Shown here one piece after another: positions 35,560 through 47,749 of a stretch of DNA of 64,000 bases. The translations under genes and the position numbers were made by a program. Each line of letters begins with the position of its first letter. Position 1 is the first letter of the stretch. Origin of the DNA: Chenopodium formosanum (Eukaryota > Streptophyta > Magnoliopsida > Caryophyllales > Amaranthaceae); contig CM044873.1 of NCBI GenBank assembly GCA_024500155.1, forward strand, positions 2,919,001 through 2,983,000, read 5' to 3'. Under the pieces are notes generated by a model that was not told the origin of the DNA, did no database searches, and saw only the letters and a list, made by a program, of their open reading frames with translations.

Positions 35560-38144
35560 CTATATATGATGCTGAACCTTCCAACTCTGCCCATCAGATT
35601 TCTCCTCTTCATCCTCTTCCACACTAGAAGAGTTGCATTTCCTCGACGACTCCCCCAAGTGAAGTGGGCCTTTTGGTGAACCTGAATGTTGGAGGTCTGT
35701 TGTCAAGCAGCCTAATTCAAGCTGATCTCCACTGTCCATTCCTAAGTCAGTTGTCAATTGATTGGCGATGCTAGCAGCTGGAAGCTTTCGGGCATGAAGC
35801 CTATATTTCTGCACATGAGCAAGCAGGCAATATATTAGCTACTGAGCCTAAGAATATATACAGGCTGCATCTAAAATTCCTGATCATATAACAGTATATC
35901 ATCAGCTTGCCATATACATCTTAGAGTTAGATCCGGTCTTCCATTGCACTACACAGGCAAAGAAGCAAATATTTGATCTCTTAGAGAAAAACAAATGAGC
36001 ACCTACAAAAACAATTTTGTCGAGCCAATTATTGTCCCTTGTCCTATACTAACCAAAGAAAGTTTCAAGCTAGTGCACTACAGAAGTATTAAGTTGAAGA
36101 ACAATGTATCTAAGATTTTACCAAACTCAAAAACCTGAATAAAATCTATCAGAAAATAACTTATTGACCACAAAACCAAGGTGCAGTGAACCAGAATCTT
36201 CCCAACCCGACGGATCTTATTTCCAAGTAACATGAATATGAATGTCCCTCATCTATTGCATGTCACTAGTCACACGATATGAATGCAAGAATTACACGAG
36301 ATGTCAAAATAATAATCTCGAAAAATCTAGAAACATTTGTATCATTATTCTTAAAAAGATTTTTGTAAATATCCTAGAATAATCTAGTAGATTAGTGTTA
36401 CACTAGTTAAATCTGGAGAGTTCTAATACATTATACAACCTTCACATCTCGACCTATAAATAGAAGGTTATGTATGCTAATGAAGTATGTAAGCCATAAT
36501 ATTATCAATCAATACAAGTCAATCATTTCATCACTAAATCTCTCTCTTTAAACATCCTTTTACATATCCTCTCTAAATATCAACTAACCCACTACTATTT
36601 CCGCCAAACAATTTTCTAACACAAGAAAAGAACATACAAAAGAATTTTCACCTGTAAATGACTTTTAACTTCATCATTAGTGAGCCCATCCACTTTCATA
36701 AGCTCCTTTATCTGTTTAGGAGTAGCCACTGCAAACCCAACATGTAACACATGAACAACATATTATACTCTTATCAACCTCTAGTTATGCATCATAAATT
36801 AAAATTACCCAACATGTAACACATGAACAACATATTATACTCTTATCAACCTCTAGTTATGCATCATAAATTAAAATTATTAGTCCTGTAATAATTTTTC
36901 GCTAAAAAATTTGTATCATAATAAACTTTCATATGCATTAATGTCATTCGATGATATTTAACAAGCTTTACTATAATACTATTACTAAGAATTGCAACAA
37001 ACGTTACCAACCTCAATTTTCACTCATATTACCAAATTAAAATCACACTATATATTTGTATATAACTTTAATACTATAAAAAAGACTGCCTAACAACTTC
37101 TAACAAAAATGATCCATAAAAAAAGACACTAAATTCATCAATTGTGAAGAATATTATTCTTATAGTACTTGACTACCTGTACTCTAAATTGTTTACCTAT
37201 AATTAGCATTAACGTCTTAATGTTGTCGTCATTTTATACTTTGAATCATCAAATTACTTTTGTTAAAATTAAAATATAAGTGAAAATTCAATTAGTAACA
37301 CGTAAGTACATCACCTCACCTTGTGCCCCACCAAGGCTTTCAAGGGCATCTACAAATCGTCGGTGAAGCTCCAGCGACCAACACCGACGTCGCTTTCTAG
37401 TCGTCTGATACGACGGTTTGATTGCTGATTTAGCTTGTAAAGCAGAGAAAACTGAACCGGAAAGTATTCCACCGGTTCGAAGTTTAGCTGAACCGGGTTC
37501 AACCACTTTAGGAGGAGTGTTCAAACCTAGAGGTACCAACGAGAGTCCCGTGACATCTTCTCTAACTTCTTTTTCAAAAGACAAAATTGCCCCTTTCCCC
37601 TCATTTTTATGCGGCTCATAGTCGCCGCCTCCTTCTGTTGTCTGTAATGTTTAAACCTTATTGTTACCATTTAATCCCAACAACTCCAAATTAAATAAAT
37701 ATTAAAATATAAAAATTACCGAACTCCATAGCTGAGCAGAGCTCATCCATGTCTTCTTCTCAAATTGATTTTCTTCATTTTTCTTCGCAAGCTCTTTCAA
37801 TTTGCTAATTGCTGTTATTAACCCATAATTAAACAATTATTAGCAATATATTCCTAACAGGTTCAAATTATTTCCGACGACAATAATTATAACAATTATA
37901 ATGAGTAAAAAATGAAAAATAATAAATAAAGAAACGAACCATCGTTTAGGATAATGGAAGAGAGGGGAAGTTCACGGTGAAATGCCTGAATCTTCTTAAG
38001 CTCATCTTCGAGACAGACTATAAAACCGTTAAGCTTAGAAAGTTCACCCAAATCCGATATTCCGGCGACTAAAAATCGGGTTAAAACATCGGAAGAATTG
38101 GGCAGGCTCAAATCTAAACTCAATTGTGGAAAACTTGATGCCAT
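35560..38144 (-). CDS. HHO5: HHO/NIGT1-type GARP (MYB-like) transcription factor, HHO5-like
   Basis: Five exons, 38144-37940, 37811-37720, 37641-37320, 36728-36652 and 35808-35560, join in phase to 314 residues. The N-terminus has LSLDLSL (8-14), an LxLxL EAR-type repression motif. The family's N-terminal coiled segment follows (LEDELKKIQAFHRELPLS, then ISKLKELAKK). The GARP DNA-binding domain spans about 181-238: RKRRRCWSLELHRRFVDALE, LGGAQVATPKQIKELM and SHLQKYR. The C-terminus is acidic (EEDEEEK). HHO/NIGT1 proteins repress nitrate and phosphate starvation genes; HHO5 (At4g37180, also UIF1) has a floral meristem role. The choice of HHO5 rests on its position beside DML1. Intron 4 contains a solo-LTR-like insertion and intron 3 a 72-bp tandem duplication. 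Confidence 0.93.
36302..36621 (+). mobile_element. Probable solo LTR in HHO intron 4
   Basis: A 320-bp segment starting TGTCAAAATAATAATC and ending TTCTAACA. It is flanked by CGAGA on the left and CAAGA on the right (4 of 5 bases). It contains a CTATAAATAGAAGG TATA-like box followed by a region like the R/U5 of Copia LTRs. No internal retroelement sequence is present. Confidence 0.5.
36736..36878. repeat. 72-bp tandem duplication in HHO intron 3
   Basis: CCCAACATGTAACACATGAA to AATTAAAATTA occurs twice, 72 bp apart, without a visible mismatch over 71 nt. The first copy starts just 8 bp from the exon 4 acceptor. Confidence 0.95.
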
Positions 38145-39117
38145 TATTTTTTGTCTGTTAAATTGATTAGCTTTTAATTTGAGATTGATTTAAGAGGAGT
38201 GAGAAAATAGGTTCACACTTACAGTTGGAAGATAAGCATGACAGAAAATGAGAGGAGAAAAATACAAGAATAACAACTTATTTATAGGGATATATACAGA
38301 ATAATATTGGGAGGAAAACGAAAACGGTTCCTCGCGTAAAATAGAATCTTAGAAATTTTTTAATTTTATTTTTAAATCCTTTTTTGTTTGTCTTTTCACT
38401 TTTTAAAAATCAAGGGTGTAAAATTAAAGAAATGATATAGGGGAATCAGAAGTGATTTTATTTTTTTCAAAATAAAAATTATAAGGGCGTGTGTTTTATG
38501 GATAAGCATATAGTTGGAGTGGTACATCCGTAATTCACATGTTTGTCCTACCAAATTTATTATTTTTCCATTTGTCAATAATTATATATAGATTTTTATT
38601 GTGTAGAACTTTCTTATGGCACCTAATAAGTACAAGATTAATACTGTGCTACGTGTATTGCCATTATCAAATTACTCTCTGTTTCTAATTGCAATAGTAT
38701 AAGTATTAGCATATAGTCCATATTGCATATAATACTCGTATACTATCAACTGGTTGTTAATGTAGTGTTGATTTGAATTGCACTTGACAGGGAGCACCGC
38801 GTATTTAATCCCACAAAAGCAATTGGGAGGGTGGAATTTACCACATATAACTGATCCAAAATAATATAGCACGATTACTAGTACAGTATATTTAATGCCG
38901 TGGATTTTAGTGAGAGAACTCAGAGAAGAGGAAAAAATGTTAATAGAAAAAATTAATGTTTTATATAAATAACTAAAACAGATTTCAACGTGTCAATTTA
39001 TGATATAATCTTTTCTCTCCAAAAACCAAAAATATATATATATTATTATACTATAACTTTATTCCAAATTAGATCTATTACCATAACTAATTTTAAAGTA
39101 TCATTTAAAAATTATTA

Positions 39118-39357
39118 CTTCATCCGTTTTTAAATACCTCCTGCACGAAGTTTAAAGAGAGATTGGAAAGAAATTAATAAAATATTGAGGTATTGAGATT
39201 AGTGAGGGTAAATTGATGGAGAAAGAATCTAAAGGTAATAAAAATAATTCTATTGGGCCATACTAGTTGGGAGGAATAAATTAAATATTGTAAAAGTTTT
39301 CAAATAAGGATATGGAGCAAATATTTAAAAACGACTGGAAATGAAAAATGGATCAAG
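39118..39357. mobile_element. Stowaway-like MITE, about 240 bp
   Basis: Left end CTTCATCCGTTTTTAAATAC, right end containing ATTTAAAAACGAC and ending AATGGATCAAG, between TA dinucleotides. The termini are inverted repeats with a short insertion in the right arm. Confidence 0.65.
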
Positions 39358-41565
39358 TATTAAAAATGATATATCTGTTTTATGCCTAAAATGATCAATT
39401 AGTACTGAAAATTAAGGACATACGGAGTATTGGATATGACTATAAACTAATATTATGTTCAACAACTTTAATTCTGTAAATTTTGGAAAATGTGTAGTAA
39501 AATACAATATATTCTAAAAGACACACCGACCTAGTATAGTAACAAGTGGCATTTTCTGATGTATTTTATCATCATTTTTATCTTCATTGTATCAAAAAAT
39601 GAACTAAATAAAAATTATCGTAATCATCCAACTGATGAATAAGCGTCTTGCTTTTAATTACTATGAAGATTAATCTATTAGATGAAATTTGAATTGTCTT
39701 CAATTTTATCAAATGTTTTCAATCTCCATTCTTACCAAAATTAGCTTAAAACATCTTCAAATGTACAACCAACTCAAACAAGTAATATAACATATATATT
39801 TAGGGTAAATCTACTTTCAAGTTGCACAACTTTTTAGTCATTTTCAACTAATTTGAGCACATTTTTCTCTCATACGTAACGTTACCATGCTCTCTTATCC
39901 ATCAAATGTTGTTTAGTAGGGTGGTATATATCAACTTAAAGAAGATATTTTTAATATTTTAAATGGATCAACTTTTAATATAAATAAATGATACAGTATT
40001 AGAAAAGAGAATTATGACGGAATTTTCATCAATATTGATTCATGCAAATTTACATATTTTAAATTCACATTATTCTAATTTTGGATCTACCTGTATTCTA
40101 AAAATAAAAAAAACAGAAAAAATAAAAAAAAAAACAGAAAAATTCATCATGTCGTGTCGCCATTTTCTAATACGTAGTATGAACTTTGATTTATTTCTTC
40201 TCTCCCGCTCTACATCATTTTTCTTATCAACTCTGTTTATTATTTTTTTATTTTTTTGGAGTAGATTTTTACATGAATAGATCCAAACAAAAAAAATAAT
40301 AATTACAATACACAAATACACCATGTATTACTCATATAATATAAAAATACGAAAGTCTAATAAAAGAATTGAGATGATATAAATTTGATAAATACTGCCA
40401 AATATAAACAAATTTGATAAAGTTATACTCGTATTACACAGTATTCGATAATGTGTTTATCTAAATGAAACACATGCTAAATTAGGAATAAGAACTTGTT
40501 TGTGAAAAAAAAATACTGTAAAAAGAATAAGAACTCATTTTAAAAGCTAAGTACTGTTGAGTTTTATGCAAGACAGCAAGAGAAATAGTACTTGCACCAT
40601 TTGGTACTTTTACAAGCTCATCATAACAAATGCTGACCTATGAGTAAGTCCGTATTGCGTTTGTAAAATTAATCGTACCATTTTCTACTTACGTATGTTC
40701 TAATTTAATTGTTATATTAATCATTACGAATTTATGACATGAACACATTAATATTTTAGTATCTTGTTTTTCTAACAGCTACGTAAAATTTAGGGGCTAA
40801 TAATCACCTCTTATCTGATTTAATATTCCGCCACTACCTCTCATTATACTTTTCAATTAAAGTATAATTAAAACACAACAAATAGGTTATCACCTAAAAC
40901 TCTTTACAATCTTTCATGCAACCATCAAATTGAGACGAAGGGAGTACTTATTGTGCTCTGTAATTAGTGGTTACAAATCGATTTTTGTATCACTTAGATA
41001 TCCGTTGTATATAAATGAAATAAAACAAATTTCAGATTAAATGGTCTTAAATCATTAACCATAATAATTCAACACACAAACGAGCTTACATAAATATAAA
41101 TAAATAATATACCATGTATGACAACCACAAAGTTTTAGGTAACATCAAACCGATTATTCATAGAAGAAATAGACCAAAAATTTAGACAAGGAAAGAAAAA
41201 GGGTACTTCTGTATTAGACAATAAGGAATCATGGCACTATGTGGGAGTTTTTTGGAATCCATGTTTTTTAAGTTTATGCGGAATTGTAGACCTTTGGTTG
41301 CAAAGCGAAATTGTTCATATCCGTTGGTGGTGTGATTAAATACCCCCACTTTACTATCCATACTTTGGTTTTATTCGAATTGATACACAGTTTCAAGTAT
41401 ATATGGATGAATAAAGCAAGATTTTCCCCCAAATCATCCCGAGCATCTAAGACTCCCAATACTCCCTCTCTTTCAGTAAGATGGTTACTCACTTTATTAA
41501 TATGTATTTCAAAAATATTATAGTAATGTTTTATAGTTTTCAGAATATCTATTAACCTATACTAA

Positions 41566-41747
41566 GGGCCTGTTCTCTTACGTTGAAATTAAGTTCAGTT
41601 CAGTTCAGCTGAGTTCAGTTCAGCTGAGTTCAGTTCAGCTCCTAATATCCTTCTCTTATAAAATATTCATTTCAGTTCAGTTCAGTTCAGTTCAGCTGAG
41701 TTAATTTAAGTTCAGTTCAGCTGAGTTCAGTCAATGAGAACAGGCCC
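41566..41747. mobile_element. Tourist-like MITE, 182 bp, TTCAG/CAGCTGAG interior
   Basis: GGGCCTGTTCTC at the left, GAGAACAGGCCC at the right, TAA on both sides (41563-41565, 41748-41750). The interior alternates TTCAG pentamers with AGCTGAG. Confidence 0.9.
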
Positions 41748-42139
41748 TAAAAGCAAACCCAAAATGACACTTGTCATTATCTTGTGAAAAATTTTCCCAC
41801 CTTTTTTGTTTTTTTAGCAAAATCTTTAAGTGTAACATTTGTTATATACCCAAAAGAAATATTTCTAAATATTTATTATATACTTTATATTGTGTAATAT
41901 TATTGTCAAAAATATTTAACAACTGTGCATTACACGGGATTTGAACCTAGTTGTTAATAATGCTCAAATGGAATCATCAATCCTCATGTAAGAGTTCTTC
42001 ATATTCTAGCATTGCAAGGCCCAGTGGACCTCCATATTTATTTGACCCACTAAGATAAAGCCCACCACCTAAACTCTGGATACTTGGAATACTGTAGCTA
42101 TGCAACCTGCAACAATTTAACAAACATAAAAACAATCTA

Positions 42140-42299
42140 CTTCCTCCGACCCCAAATAATAAGTACCGAGAGCGTTACAATGACGGGAGAGTAAAGTAAT
42201 GAGAGTATGAGGCCACATGCTTATTTCCAAGAAATGAGACGTTCTCTAGACATCCATAAAATGAAATCAGAGCATACTAGGATGGACCGACGGAGGGAG
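42140..42299. mobile_element. Stowaway-like MITE, 160 bp
   Basis: Left CTTCCTCCGACCCCAAATAA, right GATGGACCGACGGAGGGAG, TA on both sides. It lies about 100 bp downstream of the SWIB gene stop. Confidence 0.8.
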
Positions 42300-42399
42300 T
42301 ACAAACAATTAATTGAACTGTTTTTTTCTCCACTCCTTCGCCAAGTCAACACACACCCCCCAACCCCTCTTCCCAAATTACATGATGATACAAACTAAA

Positions 42400-45300
42400 T
42401 TATAATCCTCTAGAAACAGAAGTTGCAGATGGCCACAGTTTCAGAAAATGTGCAGAGAGGAGTTTTGAGACCATGAATCCATTAAAGGAGTCGACATTAA
42501 AGAGCTCCTTCAGCTTCTCATCACATATTACAGTCTTCTTCGCAAATGGGTCCTTAAAGAAAAACCACAACATTCATCAAAATAGTTAGTAGTAGGCTTG
42601 AATCATGGCAACTTGGCAAGTGTAAGAAAATGCTAGAAGGGGTATCTTTTGATTTTGCGCCTTCAAATGTAGCACCTCTTGCAGTTGCAGCTCAATGATG
42701 CTTAAGACTGAGCCAATATTATGGTTTTACCATTAATTATGCTCAGTCATAGCATGATCCATCAACATAGATGATGATGAAATTTTTAACAAAACAGAAA
42801 GAAAGATGGAGAAGATCACACAGTAATGCACTTATGAAATATATACCTGGAGATTGTTTTCTTTTATATATTCCCATACTCTCTTTATAACAACAGCACG
42901 AGTCAGCGCACTTTCTCCAGTACCCAGGAATTTTACAAGAGCTTCTGAGAGCGGAAGAGGGGCAAGAAAGCCAGAATATACTTTCCTTGAAGGCTTTGCT
43001 TCAAATGGATCTGAATGGAGAGCACAGCGGTAAAGATAAGGTCAGAAACATGGATTTTAGGCGATCCAGTATGAGTAAAACCTAAACTTCACCAATACAA
43101 TATTCAGATTCTGCAAACCCTCAAGCATCATGAGGGAACTGGAGGAAAATAAAATTATATATGAACATACTAAGAGAAAAATATCATATTAACTCATGGC
43201 AAAATGGCTTGCTGATGGGTACCAATTGTATGCCAGCATTTCTTACAATTTACCACATTAGTAATTAACTTAAAATTTAAAAGCACACTGTTGTCCTCAC
43301 CTTCTTCCCTCTCTTGCTTCCGTGGCTTCTCTCTCCTGACCGACTTCTCTGTAATTGCAAAATATAATGCATGTTAAATTGGTTTCAGTTATTCTAAAAG
43401 AATATTGTAACACTTCAGCTTACGAAGCAACTTTAAGCCTATGAACAATGGTTTCAATGATCTTTTTGCAGCACTAAAGCGCGTATGAAATAAGAAGCCC
43501 AATAACGGGTATTACTAATCAATCACCATCAATGTTTAATGAATTTCAGAACAAAAGAACTGCATATGCTGTGTCAGGACAATAAACTAAGGCATTCAGG
43601 TTCCCCTCAAAACAAAAAAAAAAAACTAAGGCATTCAGGCATTGTGGCAACATATCAACAAAGTGATCAGGAATTACTAGGCTTCAACATCAGAGATCTC
43701 AAGGCAGAGGGCAAGTATCAATAACAGAATGGCAATTACAAGATGTCCATACAATTTCATTTCAGTCAGTAGAGGCAGAGATACGCAAGCTTTGCTTTTC
43801 TCATTTAACAAATTACTTTCAGACAAGTAATACCAAAATCATATTACAGCTAAGATAAGTGCAGATGAGTTACGATAAGTATAGATAAGATCAGATTAGG
43901 GAAATTTAGGAGAATAAACGAAGCTGTAATGAACCCAAAGATTGAAATCTGACAGGATTTGAAAAAAAAAAAAAAATCCTGGCGTGGGGGAAAAAGGACT
44001 GACCCAAACAATATTTTCTTGCACAGAGCCTCAGATCAGGCAATTGAAGATAAGACTGTCAGAGACTCAGAGTACAAACCTATTGATAATTAATCGGGGA
44101 CTTAACTAAAGAGTTTCTCTAGGAAGTAGGAGCTAATTGATCAAGGAAAGCTGCAATGCCATATGCATCTGTTAAATTTATATGTTGCACCAAATTAAGC
44201 CTGAACACACTACAAAAGGAAACAGAAGTATCAATATGTACCTGATGGCCAAATGTGTTTTGATAAGGCACTATGAATCTGGAGAATGTTGATAGAATCA
44301 ACGCCAAAAAGTTCACGTAATGTTTCATCACAAATGATAGTCTTTCCATCCTGAGGATCTTGGAGCCTTTTATCTCTAACATAGCTCCACAATCGTCTTA
44401 CAACCTGCAATCAGCAAACATTTCCCTTATTACATCCCCTGAAGTGTATTGTACAGCATGGGAAAAAATGATGATGACATAGAGAATGTTCAACATATAC
44501 CTCTGTCCTTATCAAGTGAGGTACTCCAAGGAATTTCTGGAGTGCAGGAGACAGCGTACAGAACTTGCCAGACTCGCACACTCTTTTATTTTTCACTTTA
44601 TTTTTTCGGCGAGACCTGGAAATAAATATAGATTATTAATATCTTTTAAATTTGTATTATGAAACCTTTACACAGGTAATTTTGAGAAAATCACTCAAGT
44701 AAATAAAAACTGAGTGGGGAAATATCGTTAGGTCAACCTTGTACAACACTAACAATCTAAATCACAGAAATCCCAGTTAAAGAAACCGAAATGTTTCCCA
44801 ATATGCCTTCATGTGAAAGTTGCATGACTATTAGTAAATTCCACCTTATATCTCTCTGTTTTCGTTTCTATCCCCTAAATTTTTTGCCTCCCTCCAAAAA
44901 ATTGCATAATTTTGAGCTTCATCCAAGGGCAAGTCCACAAATATCCCTCATGGCATGTTCATCCTAGGCTTGCCTGATCCAACAACATCACAATCTCGTA
45001 GAAATGTGAAGAACAAGTCCACAACCATAACTTATTGCGTGAATTACGCTAGGCTTGCCATGTTCAATGACATTACAGTCTCATAGAGCAAGAAGGAGTT
45101 GACATTCTTGACAAGAACAAACCATGACCATGTCAATGTCAGTGACCAAACAATGATGGACATGGACAAGGTCCTATATAGAGTTGGGACACTTAGGATC
45201 TTGGAACCCTATCTTAGTTTAGTTTGAACCATAAAGTTCCAAAATGTGCAACTACATTTACGTAAGGGTCTGGCTTGAACAAGAAACCCATTATGAACTC

Positions 45301-45928
45301 TGTGCGTTGATGTTTATGTTTGTTCTGGGAAAAGGAAAAAATTAAATAACTCTCTTAACATCCTACTTGGTGATTTTGAAGTATCAACCGATGAAATCAG
45401 GATAATGAAGTTAAAATGGATTAAATGCAGTAGATTGATACACATTTAGTTTCAAAAGAACATCAGTATGTTCTTTTGGTTTAAATTTTTATGGTTTTTT
45501 TAGAATATGTTTTCATTGTGACCTATGCTCTTTTATGAATGGATACTAGATATGATCTTTGGATTTGAACCACTATTTTCATCTGATTCGTATGTTCTTT
45601 TACTTTGATTTGTAAGATAATATATACGTACGACTTTACAATAATACTTCGTACATTTTTCAACCATGATTTCCCAAATGGTTTTTTTCTAAAATTTCGT
45701 ATGATTTTTTTTTGGTTGGGGTTTCATCCCCAATTAAGATACAATTTGTTGATCTATGAAGATAGTATGAGGCTATCTTCGGCTCTTGATAAATTTGTGT
45801 TAGCTCATCTTAAGCGTGCAGGATGAGATACTAATAAAGTTACAAATTAAGTTGTATTAACTCTTTCCCCTAAAGGATTATTACCTTGGCGGAACATGAT
45901 GTGCATTAATAAATCTTGCTTAACTTTT

Positions 45929-45964
<36 letters not shown>

Positions 45965-47127
45965 CTTGTTGAAAATTACGGTCTAATTTACATGATATGT
46001 GTATACAATTTTTTAATTTCTGATATACAATTATTTTCTCGTTAATACATTTAATTTCCATGAAAACCAAAAATATATCTTCATTTTAACAATAACCAAT
46101 CTTTCACAATAAAATATGTCAGTCAGTCAGTGTTTTTTTTGGTCAGTATACCTACTCAAAGTCACAACTTTTATCCTCAACAAGTGGCCCGAGTGCCCAA
46201 CATTCAATCACCTATATATACCAAACACTTTTATGCAATCAACTAAATACGATCACTTAGTCAAATCAGTTAATACAATACAATAGTCAAAATCAACTAA
46301 ACATGGTCTTACACAAATAAGCCATTTGTTAATTCATAATGTAGTACTCGTACAACGGAGCACTCACATTGCTATAGCATTCTCGAGCCTCTAGACTTCT
46401 AGAGGATTCTCTGTGTAACTCTTAAATTCTACTATTGTACATGAATTCTTAATCTTTACTCAATATTTTAAGTAGCCAATTTTTACTAAATTACTAACTT
46501 ACATTGAAATGTAGGATCCCATGTCTTTAATTGGCCATAAAATTTATCCCCATTACTAGCAAAAACAGTTATGCAGAAATTCAATTATCCTAAATCAAAT
46601 TAAACTTTTTATTAAACCCTCATTACTGTATAAAATAAACCATGCATGTACTGTACAAAAAGTAACTAATACACCAAATTCAATAATCATACAAATTAAA
46701 TTAATAAAGCTAACATAAAAAATAATCAAACCCCAGAAAAATAATCTAGAAATTTCAAAAGAAATTACCGTTTGAATTTGCTAATACCCTTGAAAGTATC
46801 TGCTGCTGCTCCAATTCCTCTTACAGAATATTCACCCTCATCTTCATCCTCGTAATACTCATCGTCTTCAGAATCTGAAACGACGTCGTTTCCGTCAACA
46901 CCCCTAACAACCGCAGCATCAAGATAATCATCTTGTTCTTCAGAAAATTTGTACTGGGTTTGAAGAAAGCGGTCAACTTGGATTCTGAGAAAAGGTTTTT
47001 TATGAGATAAATCAACCCCAAAATCAGACTCTAATTTTTTTCTAATGATATTATTAGTCGTCTTCTTCAAATCAGACCCACTCAAATATTCATGCACTTT
47101 CTCTGCAAGCTCAGAATCTGTAACCAT
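42400..47127 (-). CDS. DEK_C and double SWIB/MDM2-domain protein
   Basis: Six exons, 47127-46769, 44615-44501, 44404-44242, 43348-43301, 43010-42847 and 42552-42400, join in phase to 333 residues ending in TAA. Met was placed at MVTDSELAEKV, the conserved start of plant members. Residues 3-60 form a DEK_C-like domain (KKTTNNIIRKKLESDFGVDL). Then comes an acidic linker (SEDDEYYEDEDEGE) and a basic patch (SRRKNKVKNKR). SWIB domain 1 follows (about 133-212; FLGVPHLIRTEVVRRLWSYV, ICDETLRELFGVD), then a charged linker (EKSVRREKPRKQEREE) and SWIB domain 2 (about 242-318; FLGTGESALTRAVVIKRVWE, ICDEKLKELFNVD). SWIB domains occur in BAF60-type chromatin-remodelling subunits; DEK_C suggests chromatin or DNA contact in the nucleus. 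Intron 1 is about 2.15 kb and holds a poly(A) retroelement; intron 3 holds a second poly(A) insertion. Confidence 0.94.
43584..43639 (+). mobile_element. Minimal poly(A) retroposition with 17-bp target duplication (SWIB intron 3)
   Basis: AAACTAAGGCATTCAGG at 43584-43600 is repeated exactly at 43623-43639. The 22-nt insert is TTCCCCTCAAAAC plus A-run. Confidence 0.8.
45739..45971 (+). mobile_element. Short poly(A) retroelement with 13-bp target duplication (SWIB intron 1)
   Basis: ATACAATTTGTTG at 45739-45751 and ATACAACTTGTTG at 45959-45971 flank a 207-bp insert ending CTTTTCCCTC and about 25 A. No A and B boxes of a tRNA-type SINE were recognised, so it may be the 3' end of a LINE or a retroposed transcript. 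Confidence 0.75.
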
Positions 47128-47327
47128 TTTCTCACACCAATTTGTTTGTAATACCAACTGGAATACTGTATTTTTATCTCTGTATAATTTTACGAGGTTT
47201 GCTTTGAATTTAAGGTGAAAAAAAGGATTACGGAGTAATAAGGGCCAAAATGTGTGACAACTTGTGGGTCCTAGTATATTTTAATGTTTTGTGCTTTAAA
47301 TGCATTCTTAATTTCTTATACAAGACT

Positions 47328-47398
47328 ATGAGTGAACGGTTTTTTCTCAAAAAAGAAAAAAGAAAAAAGAAAAAAGAAAAAAAAAATGAGTGAATGGT
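47328..47398 (+). mobile_element. Minimal poly(A) retroposition with 13-bp target duplication
   Basis: ATGAGTGAACGGT at 47328-47340 and ATGAGTGAATGGT at 47386-47398 flank 45 nt: TTTTTCTC followed by A-runs interrupted by single G. Confidence 0.7.
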
Positions 47399-47749
47399 AA
47401 GAGTGCTCCATAGGTCTTCAAAAGGATTGAAAAACTAAATTACTTATAAAGGACACGATTCATTAACTCGTTATTAAGGTAATTCAAGGTGGATATGAAG
47501 TAACAAGTAATATCTATTTAAAAAATAAGGTCACATCTTTTAAAGAATAGAAATAATAGATGGAAATCTCAATGTATTCATGTAGATGTAAATTACTAAA
47601 TAAGGTCATGTTTAGTTCACCTTATTTCAAATATATATATATATAAAAAAAAAAAAAAAAAAAAAAAAACATGATAAGATTAGAAAAAAATAAATTCTGA
47701 ATATACTTTATCGCTATTTATGAAGTATGTGCGGTTTTTTAATCATTAA

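Larger units (their letters stand above)
38145..42399. other. HHO promoter and spacer to the SWIB gene
   Basis: The HHO promoter and leader lie at 38145-38400 on the minus strand. Beyond it is AT-rich DNA with two Stowaway-like MITEs and one Tourist MITE (listed). No supported gene. A sequence at about 41935-41950 resembling a tRNA B box was rejected. Confidence 0.55.

Noticed and set aside
40014..40324. Overlapping open frames on both strands
   Set aside because: Low-complexity Lys/Phe-rich translations of A- and T-runs; not a gene.
40800..40945. Possible MITE end (GACGAAGGGAGTA)
   Set aside because: Only one terminus is recognisable; no partner inverted repeat was found.
41935..41955. Minus-strand GGTTCAAATCCC, possible tRNA B box
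   Set aside because: Surrounding sequence does not fold as a tRNA and lacks an A box at the right distance.
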